In this document: piece by piece, positions 43,019-52,087 of the stretch
How positions within the stretch are numbered: the first letter of the stretch is position 1
Layout: each line of letters begins with the position of its first letter
Assembly (NCBI RefSeq): GCF_036226405.1
Contig: NZ_CP108464.1
Location: 4,898,001 to 4,962,000, forward strand
From: Streptomyces sp. NBC_01260
Lineage (GTDB): Bacteria; Actinomycetota; Actinomycetes; Streptomycetales; Streptomycetaceae
Reading direction: 5' to 3'
DNA: 64,000 nucleotides
The notes under the pieces: generated by a model
The model's input: only the letters and a program-made list of their open reading frames with translations
Databases searched by the model: none
What the model was told of the DNA's origin: nothing
Position numbers and translations under genes: made by a program

Positions 43019-43698
43019 AGGGCCCCAACTTCGGCCAGGATCCCGCCACGCAGTTCGTGGCGTCGGTCGGCACGCTCAGCCACCGAGAGGTCATGGGTGA
43101 CGACCAGCAGCGCGCACCCCCGGTCTCGGGCGGCCGTGAACAGGAGCGTGGCGACTCCCTCTTTGGCCTCCGGATCGAGGGCCCCGGTGGGCTCGTCAGC
43201 GAGTAGGACGGCGGGCTCGGTGATCAGGGCGCGGGCGACGGCGGTCCGCTGTCGTTCGCCGCCGGAGAGCATGCCGGTGGGAGTGGAGCCGGTGGGGACA
43301 CCGAGATCCCCGAGGAGTTCTTCCGCACGCCGGTAGGCCTCCTGATGCCGGCCTCCGTCGAGCAGAACGGGCAGAGCGACATTCTCTACCGGGCTGAGCT
43401 CAGGCAGGAGCTCACCGAACTGGAACACCATGCTCAGCGTCTTCCGCCGCGCCTGGGCGAGCCGTGCCGATCCGACTCTGGTGATGTCCATACCCCCTGC
43501 GCTGATAGTGCCCGCCTGCGGTTTGATCAGGCCGAGGATGCACATCAGCAGGGTCGACTTGCCCGATCCGCTGGGGCCGGTCACGGCGACCGACTCAGTC
43601 CGGCGTACGGACAGCCCCACGCAGTCGAGGAGAGTCCGCCCGCCGACCTGGTAGCTCAGACCGCTGACGTCGAGCCCTGACGAATCGTTCTGGTTCAC
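43015..43698 (-). CDS. MacB/LolD-like ABC transporter ATPase
   Basis: The 227-residue ATPase carries Walker A GPSGSGKST, signature LSGGERQRTAVARAL, Walker B VLLADEPTGALD and the switch His in VVTHD. It energises the adjacent FtsX-type permease. The GTG at 43698 is preferred, with AGAGG nine bases upstream; the reading frame extends to 43737 without a better site. It stands 85 bases downstream of the small secreted protein gene, with which it may form an operon. Confidence 0.9.
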   Translation of the reverse strand: MNQNDSSGLDVSGLSYQVGGRTLLDCVGLSVRRTESVAVTGPSGSGKSTLLMCILGLIKPQAGTISAGGMDITRVGSARLAQARRKTLSMVFQFGELLPELSPVENVALPVLLDGGRHQEAYRRAEELLGDLGVPTGSTPTGMLSGGERQRTAVARALITEPAVLLADEPTGALDPEAKEGVATLLFTAARDRGCALLVVTHDLSVAERADRRHELRGGILAEVGAL

Positions 43699-43783
43699 GA
43701 AGAATTGCCTCTTATCGCGGGAACGGGGACGCCGCACCAGCCGTGTGCTGGCTGGTGCGGCAGTGACGCCTCGGAGCTTCTGC

Positions 43784-44128
43784 CTACGAAATCTTCCACC
43801 CCGAGCAATCGTCCGGCGTTCCGTAGTTCTCGTCGCATACCTGGAACTTGTAGATTCTTGCCCCGTCAGCCGAGTACGACGTAGTTCCCGGGCCGCTGTG
43901 GTTCCACAGGGTCCGCTTCGTCTCCGTGGTGTCGGTCCGGTAGTACTCGGCCTTCACCGGGTCGCCGTCGCTGCTGTTGTCCTTGACGGCCACCTTTCCG
44001 CTGTCGTTCGTGGCCGGAGTCCAGCCGTGTGCGCCCCCGCCGTAAGCATCCACCGCCGCCGCCGTGGCCGTGGGCACGGCGAGCGCCAGCGTGAGTAGCG
44101 CAGCTGCGACGATCTTCGTTCGGGTCAT
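43784..44128 (-). CDS. Small secreted protein
   Basis: The 114-residue product starts with a classic Sec signal (MTRTKIVAAALLTLALAVP, cleavage near TATA-A). The mature domain of about 85 residues is rich in Gly, Ser, Asp and Tyr, with RTLWNHSGPGTTSYS and two cysteines near the C-terminus that could form one disulphide. GAGGAG seven bases upstream fixes the ATG. It belongs to a group of small Streptomyces exoproteins I recognise by style only. Its position upstream of the ABC genes on the same strand suggests functional linkage. Confidence 0.78.
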   Translation of the reverse strand: MTRTKIVAAALLTLALAVPTATAAAVDAYGGGAHGWTPATNDSGKVAVKDNSSDGDPVKAEYYRTDTTETKRTLWNHSGPGTTSYSADGARIYKFQVCDENYGTPDDCSGWKIS

Positions 44129-45210
44129 TCGAGTACTCCTCAGCTGATGATGTCGAGGACACGGAAGGACCATCAGTCAGCGACAGGAAGTGATGCTGCC
44201 ACTGATGAGTGGCGCTTCCTTGACGTGTCCGAATCAAGGCCCCCAACGGGACGGCCGAAAGGAATCACGCCCAAGGTCGCGGAGGCAAGGGATGGCTCGG
44301 GTCGCCCCTCCCTGCCTCCTGGGCGCATTCTGTATTGCGCTCCGTGCAACGCAGCAGCTCCGGCGCTGCTTCATCCCGCCTTCGCGGAGGAAGTCCGAGA
44401 TCGGGGATGAACTTGATCCGAACATGATCGACCGAAAACTGCCTCTGGAGTCGAGGCCTCCGGTTTGTGAATTGCTCGTCCACGATCGCGGATTTCCTCC
44501 CGGGACTCCGTGAAGTCTCAGAACTGAGACCAATTGGCGGTGGAGCACGCGCGATGATGTGGTGCGTGGCCTGACCTGCGATGCTGAGCTGCTGCGGCAA
44601 CTCGGAAATGTCGATGGATGCCAACTTGACATCCAGCGTGAGTTCCTGGGTGACCCGAGCTCAGTCGGCGGTAACCAGACTCACACCGCTGTTTCTCCAG
44701 GTTTCTCAGCAGACTGGCCGCGACCATCCAGGCGTGCCCGGTGATCCCGAAGGGAGGGGCTTGCGGCAGGGAGCTCCCCGGCCCGCTCGTTGGCCCGTCC
44801 ACCGGGCGGGCCTCACGTCCATCGGCTCGTTCCTGCGCCGTACGGACCGGTCCCATCTTCATCGTCAACTTCTGGCCTCTGCGGTCGTCCGGGCCGCCTC
44901 CATTACGACCCGCAGAGCAGTGTGTGCCAGACCGGCGACGAACTCGACCTCTCCCACCAGCTCCTGACGGGGCGCGACCTGTGCGCCACCATCCTCGCCA
45001 CCCAGATCGCCGCCCTCGTAGCGGCGCGGGAACCACCCCGTGCACCCGCCTCCTGTGCGCACGGAGGCCGCTGGCGTTGTCTCCGCCCAGGTCATGACCC
45101 AACTTGCCGCAGGAGGAGCCTTGCAGCGGGGTGGGAAACGATCTCCGTTGGTTTGGGAAGCGATCTTCGTGCGCCTCGGGAGCGCCTGGTCAGGGGGACT
45201 CGTGAACACC
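44129..45210. other. Decayed right end of the island
   Basis: No reading frame in this stretch has consistent Streptomyces codon bias, a start with ribosome site, and a recognisable domain at once. Short frames on both strands look like fragments of former genes. The segment ends exactly at the right 91-base repeat. Confidence 0.5.
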
Positions 45211-45301
45211 CCACCGCAGCAACTGTTCTTGAGCTAGCTCAGGAAGAGTTCACAAAATCCCGTCCGATCTGATTGATCGGGCGGGATTTTGGCGTTTCCG
45301 G
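45211..45301. repeat. 91-base direct repeat, right copy (attR-like)
   Basis: This copy repeats the tRNA-Ala 3' terminal bases, flank and terminator found at 36735-36825 with two mismatches, but no tRNA precedes it. The hairpin at 45257-45287 is retained. Confidence 0.92.
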
Positions 45302-45497
45302 AGGGCGTCGGGACAGCTCTCGTCCGCGTCGTGGCCGCGGTCGCTGTCAGTGGCTCCTGCCAGGATGCTCACACGGCCCCGGGCGGGCGAACATCCACCG
45401 GGTGCGGGGCGCGCTCCTGCCACAACCTGCTGGGGTGCGGCTCCCGCCTGGCCTGGGACACCCCGACCACCCGACGAGTCCTACCCGGAAGATCTTC

Positions 45498-45902
45498 ATG
45501 AGCTGGGACGTGCTTCTTCTCCGCCTGCCTGACGAGATCACCTCGGTCCAGGACATCCCCGACGACTACTCCCCGCCCCCGCTCGGCCGCCGCCGCGACG
45601 TACTCGCGGCCGTCACCCGGGCCGTCCCCGCAGCAGATCTCTCGGACCCCGCCTGGGGCGAACTGCTCGGACCCACCTGGTCCATGGAGCTCAGTATCGG
45701 CTCGGCGGACCGCGTGGACACGATCATGCTCCACATCCGGGGCTCCGGCGACGGCGTACTCACGACCGTCTTCCGTCTCGCCGAAGCTCTGAGCTGCAAG
45801 GTGCTGGACTGCTCCGAGGGAGACCTGATCACTCCGGGGGAGACGTCGGGATGGCATGGCTTCCAGCAGTACCGCGACCGTGTGGCCGGCGGCGTGCACT
45901 GA
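45498..45902 (+). CDS. Conserved hypothetical protein
   Basis: The 134-residue cytoplasmic protein starts MSWDVLLLRLPDEITSVQD and has a mixed alpha/beta pattern with a WSMELSIGS strand and a Trp-containing end. I recognise it only as a type of small hypothetical protein in Streptomyces. The ATG at 45498 follows a weak GGAAG. It is the first gene right of the island and would stand directly downstream of tRNA-Ala if the island were absent. Confidence 0.65.
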   Translation: MSWDVLLLRLPDEITSVQDIPDDYSPPPLGRRRDVLAAVTRAVPAADLSDPAWGELLGPTWSMELSIGSADRVDTIMLHIRGSGDGVLTTVFRLAEALSCKVLDCSEGDLITPGETSGWHGFQQYRDRVAGGVH

Positions 45903-45948
45903 CCACCGCGGGGCCGTTCGCGAGCCGGCCCGTGGACGGATCACGAAC

Positions 45949-45977
45949 GCCCGCCCGGTCACTTCGACCGGACGGGC
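45949..45977. terminator. Hairpin terminator between convergent genes
   Basis: A 12-base-pair stem (45949-45960 with 45966-45977, one mismatch) closes on ACTTC, between the hypothetical protein and inhibitor genes. Confidence 0.7.
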
Positions 45978-46040
45978 ATGCGTCTTCACAGGGCCGGTGC
46001 GGTGGTCATGCCGCACCCGGGCGAGCCAGGTACTCAGGCC

Positions 46041-46628
46041 CTAGCAGGGGCTGAGGTACCAGACCCACCGCCAGTCCGCGGCAGCGTCCTGGCTGTAGCC
46101 ACCCGGCGAGGTCCAGCGCAGAATCTCGTCGCTGTCGTAGAACTTCGCGCTCAGCCCGGCCCGCTGGTTGTTCTTCCACGATCCGGTGGTGTTCCAGTAG
46201 ATACGGACCGGGTAGTTGCAGGTGAAGAGGCGCAGCTCGTCACCGGTGAAGTTCGTTCCCGAGTACGCGCACACATAGGTGTACGGGCAGGAGGAGGCGG
46301 CAGCCCGCGCGGCGTCCTTCGTGCCGAGGTTGCGGGCGTGCTTCTCCCCGGGCAGGGCGAGCGTCAGCTCTCCACCCGGCACCCGGATCTTGTTGGCGGC
46401 CACCTGAGTGCCGCCCCACTTGGCCACGTTGGCGTCGGCCTCGGCCTGAAGTGCCCTGGCCTCGGAGCTGCTCAGCCCGGCGCCCTTCGCCTGAGCCGAG
46501 AAGTCCGGCCGGCTGTCCGCGTCGGCCGAACCCGCCGTGGCCACACACGCGGCCAGCACCATCATCAGCGCGACGACAACCCTCCCCACCCCGGTCGGTC
46601 TGTACGTCCGCTGCTGGATCCGAGTCAC
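46041..46628 (-). CDS. Secreted peptidase inhibitor, family I36
   Basis: The 195-residue preprotein has a Sec signal (basic start, VVVALMMVLAACVATAGSA, cleavage near ADA at about 38), a helical pro-region (about 40-100) and a C-terminal betagamma-crystallin-like domain (about 110-195) with CPYTYVCAYSGTNFTG and several Cys, as in the SMPI-type metalloprotease inhibitors. The GTG at 46628 has GGAGGGG upstream. It could inhibit secreted proteases such as thermolysin-like enzymes; the target is not established. Confidence 0.8.
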   Translation of the reverse strand: MTRIQQRTYRPTGVGRVVVALMMVLAACVATAGSADADSRPDFSAQAKGAGLSSSEARALQAEADANVAKWGGTQVAANKIRVPGGELTLALPGEKHARNLGTKDAARAAASSCPYTYVCAYSGTNFTGDELRLFTCNYPVRIYWNTTGSWKNNQRAGLSAKFYDSDEILRWTSPGGYSQDAAADWRWVWYLSPC

Positions 46629-46668
46629 TGGGACACCCCTCCGTTTGACGTTCCCCCCATGGGGATCG

Positions 46669-47703
46669 TCACCACTGTGCGGCGCGGTGCGTGGTCCGGT
46701 CGTTGGCCGGGAGCGCAGACATTCTGTGCACGGAGTGCATCGAGCGCCGCCGCTCGCCCGGTGCGATCCCGTACGCGGCGCGGAACATCCGGCTCAACGC
46801 CGCCCCGTTCCCCAGACCCCACCGCGCCCCGATGTCCTGGACCGACAGCCGTCGGAGCCGCGGGTCGGCCAGATCCGCGTAGCAGCCCTCCAGCCGCTGC
46901 CGTCGTATGGAGGCGGCCACGGTCTCCTTCCGCCGCCGGAAGAGCTGATGGAGCAGCCGTACGGAGATGTGATGCCGCGCGGCGATCGCACCGGGGGTGA
47001 GCGCCGGGTCAGCCAGGTTGTCCCGGACGAAGACGTCGATACGGGCCAGCAGCAGCTCGTGCCGCGCCTCCGGGGGCAGGAACTCCTGCGCGTCGAGCCG
47101 GTGGGCGAGGAACCCGGCAGCCAGGTCGAGCCCCGTGTCGCCGAGCCGTGCGCGGCTGCGCTCGTCCAGCACCGCCGCCTCTGCCATCGACGAGCCGAGA
47201 AAGTCGCCGAGCACCTTCCCGAGTCCGGCTCGGGCAGGCAGACCGTGTGCGAGAAGGGCACCGACCCGGGCCTCGGGCAACGGCACGAGCGCGCGCGGCA
47301 GATGCAGGATGAGCGCGCGCGAGGCCCCGGTCACCGGCCCGCTCACCGCCTCCCCGCTGTAGGGCCGCGACGATGTCCACAGGGTGATGTCACCGGCGGC
47401 GAGGCGGGTGGTGTGACGCCCCTGCGAGACCCCCATCGACCCGCCCAGGATCAGGGTCAGTTCGTACGTCTCGGGGTCGGCCCGCCGGATCAGTTCCGGA
47501 GTGCGCCGCGACCGCAGGGCGGGAAACGACATCCTCGTCAGCTGAAGCCGTCCCAGATCGAGGGAGCCCACACTTCCCACGAAGTCGGGGGCGAAATCGC
47601 TGCTGATGTGAGTCGGCGCGACCCCCTGCCCGACGGCCTGACGCCACCAGTCGAACCGCTGCTCCCGCGGTAGCAGCCCGGTGTCGAACTCCGTGAACGC
47701 CAT
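46669..47703 (-). CDS. AraC-family transcriptional regulator
   Basis: The 344-residue protein has an N-terminal AraC-binding-2 domain (about 10-190) and a C-terminal double HTH (about 225-325); ISVRLLHQLFRRRKETVAASIRRQRLEGC and a second HTH with GFGNGAALSRMFR-like sequence are visible. Such NphR-like regulators usually activate catabolic or secondary genes. The start at 47703 matches homologues (MAFTEFD); the frame extends to 47739. No divergent target is adjacent, as the neighbour on the left is the inhibitor gene. Confidence 0.85.
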   Translation of the reverse strand: MAFTEFDTGLLPREQRFDWWRQAVGQGVAPTHISSDFAPDFVGSVGSLDLGRLQLTRMSFPALRSRRTPELIRRADPETYELTLILGGSMGVSQGRHTTRLAAGDITLWTSSRPYSGEAVSGPVTGASRALILHLPRALVPLPEARVGALLAHGLPARAGLGKVLGDFLGSSMAEAAVLDERSRARLGDTGLDLAAGFLAHRLDAQEFLPPEARHELLLARIDVFVRDNLADPALTPGAIAARHHISVRLLHQLFRRRKETVAASIRRQRLEGCYADLADPRLRRLSVQDIGARWGLGNGAALSRMFRAAYGIAPGERRRSMHSVHRMSALPANDRTTHRAAQW

Positions 47704-47867
47704 CAGATCCCCCGTATGAGCGGCACATGGATACAGCACTCACAGTGGCTATCGGGGCGTGGGACGCGCAATCGTGCCTCGGCGGCCCGCCGGAGCGCGA
47801 GGCCGGAAACCGTCTTTGTGCTCCGGCGGGCCGCGCGGTCACCCGCGATGCCCGCCGGGCCGGGGCG

Positions 47868-48437
47868 TCAGTGAGCCCCGTCCAGCCGGGCCCGCTGCTC
47901 GTCCGTCAGCTCCAGGTCGACCGCCGCCAGGTTCTCCTTCAGCTGGGCCACCGATGACGCCCCGGCCAGCGGGATCACGGGGAGCCGGCCGCCGATCTGC
48001 CAGGCCAGGACCACCTGGTTGACGCTCGCCCCGGTCTCGGCGGCGATCTCGCGCAGCACCGTGAGCCGCTCCCGGCTGCGCTCGGCGGCCTCGCGGACCG
48101 CCTTCGCCGACAGGCCCTCCGGGTTGTCGGTGTAGCCGGTGCCGGGTGCGAGGGGCGCGGCGCCCAGCTTGGTGGCGATGACTATCTCGTCACCGACACC
48201 GCGGCTGCGCCGCCACTTCCCGAGCAGCCGCTCGCTCTGGCCGCCGAGGCCGCCGTCGACCCAGAAGGCGTAGTTGTCGGAGGTGTCGATGAAGGTGCCG
48301 CCGGCCTCGACGTAGTGGTCCAGGACGGCGAACGAGGTCCTCTCGTCGGTCACCGACCCGAACAGCATCGCGCCGAGTGCGAGGACGCTCACCTCGCGCC
48401 GGGTGGCGGGGTCCGTTCCGATGGTGCGGTACTTCAT
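47868..48437 (-). pseudogene. Aldo-keto reductase with large in-frame internal deletion
   Basis: The 189-residue frame begins as a normal AKR (VLALGAMLFGS, then FIDTSDNYAFW) up to the EAAERSRERL segment, then jumps at about residue 122 to the C-terminal TVLREIAAETGASVNQVVLAW and SSVAQLKENLAAV. The 130-150 residues that normally lie between, including the catalytic-site strands and most of the barrel, are missing, although the frame is kept. Known AKRs of this class are about 310-330 residues. The product would probably not fold as an active reductase. Confidence 0.75.
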
Positions 48438-48645
48438 GGCTGTCCCCTCCGTCGGGCCGCCGTCGCCCGGTGGCCGTGGGAGGGAGTGTGGTTGTTGAAG
48501 TGCGCTTCAGGGCAAGGGGATTGCTCAGGCGGGTCCACCGCCGGTCGCGGAACGTGCGGCGCGGATCGTCGGCCCGGGCGTCCGGGACAGCCCTTACGCT
48601 GAGGGCGCTCGCAAGCACCGTGTTTCCCGTACAGAGGAGCGTCCT

Positions 48646-49431
48646 GTGACGGCCGGCATACCCCACCCGCGGATCGACACCAGCAAGCCTCATCCCGCGC
48701 GCGTCTACGACTGGCTGCTGGGCGGCAAGGACAACTATCCGGTCGATCAGCAGGTGGCGGAGAAACTGCCGGAGGCGGCTCGGGGCAACGCGGCCCGCAA
48801 CCGGGCGTTCATGCACCGGGCGTCGGCCTGGCTGGCGCGGGACGGGATCGACCAGTTCCTCGACATCGGCACCGGAATCCCCACGGAGCCGAATCTGCAC
48901 CAGATCGTCCAGGCGATCAGGCCGACGGCCCGGATCGTGTACGCGGACAACGACCCGATCGTGCTGCGTCACGCGGAGGCGCTGCTCGTCAGCAGCCCAG
49001 AAGGGGCCACGGACTACCTCCACGCCGATGCGCGGGAACCGGAGGCGATCCTCGAACGGGCCAGGGAGCTGCTGGACTTCGACCGGCCCATCGCCCTGTC
49101 GCTCATCGCGCTGATGCACTTCCTGCCGGACGACCAGGACCCGTACGGCATCACCCGCACCCTGGTCGACGCGCTGCCCCCGGGCAGCTTCCTGGTGCTT
49201 TCGCACGGCACCGCCGACCAGCATCCGGAGCTCAGGCAGGAGACCGAGACGGCGTACAAGAAGGGCGCCATCGCGCTGCGGATGCGTACACGCGTCGAGG
49301 TGGAGCGGTTCTTCGACGGGCTGGAACTCGTCGAACCCGGGCTCGTCCCGGCCACCGAGTGGTACCGGCAGGAGCCGGCGCCGGTCGTGGAGCGCAGCGG
49401 TTTCTACGTGGGCGTCGGGCGGGTCCGGTAG
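48646..49431 (+). CDS. S-adenosylmethionine-dependent methyltransferase (DUF574)
   Basis: The 261-residue protein matches the actinobacterial SAM methyltransferase family DUF574: PHPARVYDWLLGGKDNYPVD at the N-terminus, FLDIGTGIPTEPNLH for the SAM-binding motif I, and VYADNDPIVL for motif II. Substrates are unknown; many paralogues occur per genome. AGAGGAG precedes the GTG by nine bases. It stands divergently from the truncated reductase. Confidence 0.9.
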   Translation: MTAGIPHPRIDTSKPHPARVYDWLLGGKDNYPVDQQVAEKLPEAARGNAARNRAFMHRASAWLARDGIDQFLDIGTGIPTEPNLHQIVQAIRPTARIVYADNDPIVLRHAEALLVSSPEGATDYLHADAREPEAILERARELLDFDRPIALSLIALMHFLPDDQDPYGITRTLVDALPPGSFLVLSHGTADQHPELRQETETAYKKGAIALRMRTRVEVERFFDGLELVEPGLVPATEWYRQEPAPVVERSGFYVGVGRVR

Positions 49432-49444
49432 GTGTCCGGGAGCC

Positions 49445-49936
49445 TCAGGGCGTGATGTCCAGCAGCGGCTTCGCGAAGCAGCGGCTGCTGTCGTACGTCC
49501 GGTAGTGGCCGAACTTCTCGCAGGGCTCGTAGCCGCTGGAGGCGTACAGGGCGATCGCCTCGGGCTGCTGGTCGCCGGTCTCCAGGACCATGCGGACGCG
49601 GCCGGCCGCACGGGCGTCGGCCTCCAGGGCGGCCAGGATGCGGCGGGCCAGGCCGTGGCCGCGCCCCTCGGGGATCACGTACATCCGCTTCAGCTCGGCG
49701 TCCCCGTCCGAGTACCCCTCGGTGTTCCGCTCCTGCGGGCGCCAGCCGCCGGTGGCGACCGGGCTGTCCGACGCGTCGTAGGCGATCAGATAGCGACCGT
49801 GCGGCGGATCGAACATCGTGGCGTCCAGCGGTGTGACATCGCCCTCGTCCCCGTAGCGCTCGGCGTATTCGAGCTGCACGCGATCGTTGAGTTTGACGGC
49901 GTCGGGGTGGTCGAACGCACGGGTGTGGATATTCAT
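49445..49936 (-). CDS. GNAT N-acetyltransferase
   Basis: The 163-residue protein shows the GNAT acetyl-CoA motif in PEGRGHGLARRILAALEADA (about 89-108) and a following strand-helix with VLETGDQQPEAIALYASSGY. The acceptor is unknown. It diverges from the exonuclease gene across a 50-base spacer and converges on the methyltransferase with 13 bases between stops. Confidence 0.85.
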   Translation of the reverse strand: MNIHTRAFDHPDAVKLNDRVQLEYAERYGDEGDVTPLDATMFDPPHGRYLIAYDASDSPVATGGWRPQERNTEGYSDGDAELKRMYVIPEGRGHGLARRILAALEADARAAGRVRMVLETGDQQPEAIALYASSGYEPCEKFGHYRTYDSSRCFAKPLLDITP

Positions 49937-49986
49937 ACGGGCGATGGTACATGTATGCGGATGGCGGGTGTCGGTATCGTGCCGGA

Positions 49987-50802
49987 ATGCTCACCGTTAC
50001 CAGCGTGAATGTAAACGGTCTCCGTGCCGCCGCCAAGAAGGGCTTCGTCGAGTGGCTGGCGCAGACCGACGCCGATGTGATCTGCCTCCAGGAGGTGCGG
50101 GCCGAGGCGCAGCAGCTGCCCGAGGAGGTGCGTGAGCCCGAGGGCTGGCACACCGTCCACGCGCCGGCCGCCGCCAAGGGCCGTGCCGGGGTCTCGCTCT
50201 ACTCCCGCCGGGCGCCCGAGCGGGTACAGATCGGCTTCGGCGCCTTCGGTGACGCCGGGAGCGAGGAGTTCGACGCGAGCGGCCGGTACGTCGAGATCGA
50301 CCTGCCGGGTGTCACGGTCGCGAGCCTGTATCTGCCCTCCGGCGAGGTCGGCACGGAGAAGCAGGAGGAGAAGGAGCGCTTCATGGCGGCCTTCCTGCCC
50401 TACCTGGCCGGGCTGAAGGCGCGGGCCGCCGCCGGTGGGCGCGAGGTGGTGGTGTGCGGCGACTGGAACATCGCCCACCAGGAGGCCGACCTCAAGAACT
50501 GGAAGGGCAACAAGAAGAACTCCGGCTTCCTCCCCGAGGAGCGGGAGTGGCTGACCCGGGTCTTCGGGGAGGCCGCGTACGTCGATGTCGTACGGGCTCT
50601 GCACCCGGACGTCGAGGGCCCGTACTCGTGGTGGTCCTACCGCGGGCGCGCCTTCGACAACGACACGGGCTGGCGCATCGACTACCAGGTGGCCACCCCG
50701 GGACTGGCCGCCCGCGCGGTGAAGGCGTGGGTCGAGCGGGCCGCCACGCACGGCGAGCGGTGGAGCGATCACGCGCCGGTGACGGTGGTGTACGAGCAGT
50801 AG
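49987..50802 (+). CDS. xthA: Exodeoxyribonuclease III
   Basis: The 271-residue protein belongs to the ExoIII/APE1 family of AP endonucleases that repair abasic sites. Motifs SVNVNGLRAA, CLQEVRAEA, CGDWNIAHQEADLKN and the C-terminal SDHAPV give the metal and catalytic residues. The ATG at 49987 is followed at once by the conserved first strand; a GTATCGTGCCGGA upstream suggests a -10 element and nearly leaderless message. Confidence 0.92.
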   Translation: MLTVTSVNVNGLRAAAKKGFVEWLAQTDADVICLQEVRAEAQQLPEEVREPEGWHTVHAPAAAKGRAGVSLYSRRAPERVQIGFGAFGDAGSEEFDASGRYVEIDLPGVTVASLYLPSGEVGTEKQEEKERFMAAFLPYLAGLKARAAAGGREVVVCGDWNIAHQEADLKNWKGNKKNSGFLPEEREWLTRVFGEAAYVDVVRALHPDVEGPYSWWSYRGRAFDNDTGWRIDYQVATPGLAARAVKAWVERAATHGERWSDHAPVTVVYEQ

Positions 50803-51014
50803 GGGAGCGTCTGCCCCGGAGCGGGGATTCGCCGGACGCCCGGGGCGCGTGCGCCGCCCGTGCGGGAGCCCGCATGGGGCAGCACGCGGCCGGGGCCCGG
50901 AAGAAGAAGCCACACATCCCGCGAAAGGAGAACGCCCCGGCATCACCGTTCCGAGGCACCGTCACCGTCGCGGCGGTCCGCCCATGGCTCCGCCCGTGAT
51001 GCGTCGGACGGAAC

Positions 51015-52064
51015 TCAGGGGTGCATGACGATCTTTCCCACGTGCCCCCTGCGGGACAGCTCCTCCTGCGCCTGAGCGGCCTGGTCCAGTGGGAAGGCCG
51101 CGGCGATGACGGGCTGAATCTCCGCCCGCCGGGCCAGGTCCATGAGGAGGTCGAAGTGCGTGGGCGTGTGCATCGCGGACCCGATGACCTGAGCGTTGTG
51201 CAGGTAAAGGCGGCGCACGTCAAAGGCCACGTCGTAGCCACCGAGTGCGCCGGCGATGACCCACCGGCCCCCTTCGCGAAGCAGCGGCAGCCCCTCACCC
51301 ACCAGCTCGCCGGCCACGACGTCGAGTGCGACGTCGATGCCCTCGGGGGCGGCAGCGCGAATCTGTTCGGCGACGTCTCCTGCGCGGTCGATGACTCCGT
51401 GCGCGCCTGCCTCGCGCACCGCATCGATCTTGGGTCCGCTACTGATGGCGAGCACCCTTGCGCCGCGCGCACGCGCGATCTGCACCAGCGCGAGGCCGAC
51501 GCCGCCGGACGCTCCCGAGACCAGGGCGGTTTCTCCCTTCCGCAGCCGGCCTCGCTCGATCATTCCCAGCGCCGTGCCGTAGGCAGTCGGCAACGTCGCG
51601 AGCTGGTCGTCCGTGAGCGGGGATTCCGTCACGTCGTGTACACGCTCTACGGGTGCTGTCACGTACTCGGCGTACCCGCCGTCGCGTTCGCTCCCCATCA
51701 GACCCACCGGGTTGGCGTCCGGCCCTACGGTGTCGTAGATCGCGGGATCGACGACCACGCGGCGGCCGATGAGGCTGTCCTCCACCCCGGCCCCGACGGC
51801 CACGACCCGGCCGGCTACGTCGGCACCCTGGATACGCGGAAAGTCGATCTGGCCGCGCCAGCCCGACAGTGCCTTCGGGTCTCCCGGGCAGCCGTAGGCG
51901 CCCTCTCGGGTCCACAGGTCGGTGTTGTTCAGCGCTACCGCGCTGACCTGGATCAACGCCTCTCCTGCCTGCGGCGCGGGGACAGCGACCTCCGTCAGCT
52001 CAAGAACCTCCGGTCCTCCGTGCCCTGTGATCCGCACCGCTCGCATGAACGGGGACGCACTCAT
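51015..52064 (-). CDS. Zinc-type alcohol dehydrogenase-like quinone oxidoreductase
   Basis: The 349-residue MDR-superfamily protein binds NADPH through VSGASGGVGLALVQIARARGA (about 174-193). It has a GroES-like N-terminal half with RIQGADVAGRVVAVGAG; it lacks the cysteine pattern of structural zinc, so quinone or enone reduction is more likely than alcohol oxidation. GGGAGG eight bases upstream selects the ATG at 52064. It is divergent from a TetR gene with an inverted-repeat operator between them. Confidence 0.85.
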   Translation of the reverse strand: MSASPFMRAVRITGHGGPEVLELTEVAVPAPQAGEALIQVSAVALNNTDLWTREGAYGCPGDPKALSGWRGQIDFPRIQGADVAGRVVAVGAGVEDSLIGRRVVVDPAIYDTVGPDANPVGLMGSERDGGYAEYVTAPVERVHDVTESPLTDDQLATLPTAYGTALGMIERGRLRKGETALVSGASGGVGLALVQIARARGARVLAISSGPKIDAVREAGAHGVIDRAGDVAEQIRAAAPEGIDVALDVVAGELVGEGLPLLREGGRWVIAGALGGYDVAFDVRRLYLHNAQVIGSAMHTPTHFDLLMDLARRAEIQPVIAAAFPLDQAAQAQEELSRRGHVGKIVMHP

Positions 52065-52087
52065 CGCTTGAACCTCCCTGAAGGTAT

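Larger units (their letters stand above)
36735..45301. mobile_element. Accessory island bounded by 91-base repeats at tRNA-Ala
   Basis: About 8.4 kb lies between the two repeat copies. It contains recombinase-like and transposase-like genes, HTH regulators, an ABC exporter and decayed sequence, and none of the core genes seen on either side. The layout is that of an integrated or segmentally inserted element at a tRNA locus. The tRNA itself is intact, because the repeat begins at its 3' end rather than inside it. No functional integrase is visible inside, so if it was site-specifically inserted it is now immobile. Confidence 0.75.

Noticed and set aside
44518..45272. Several 100-190-codon frames in the right end of the island
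   Set aside because: They overlap one another on both strands, lack ribosome sites and show no domain; treated as decayed sequence.
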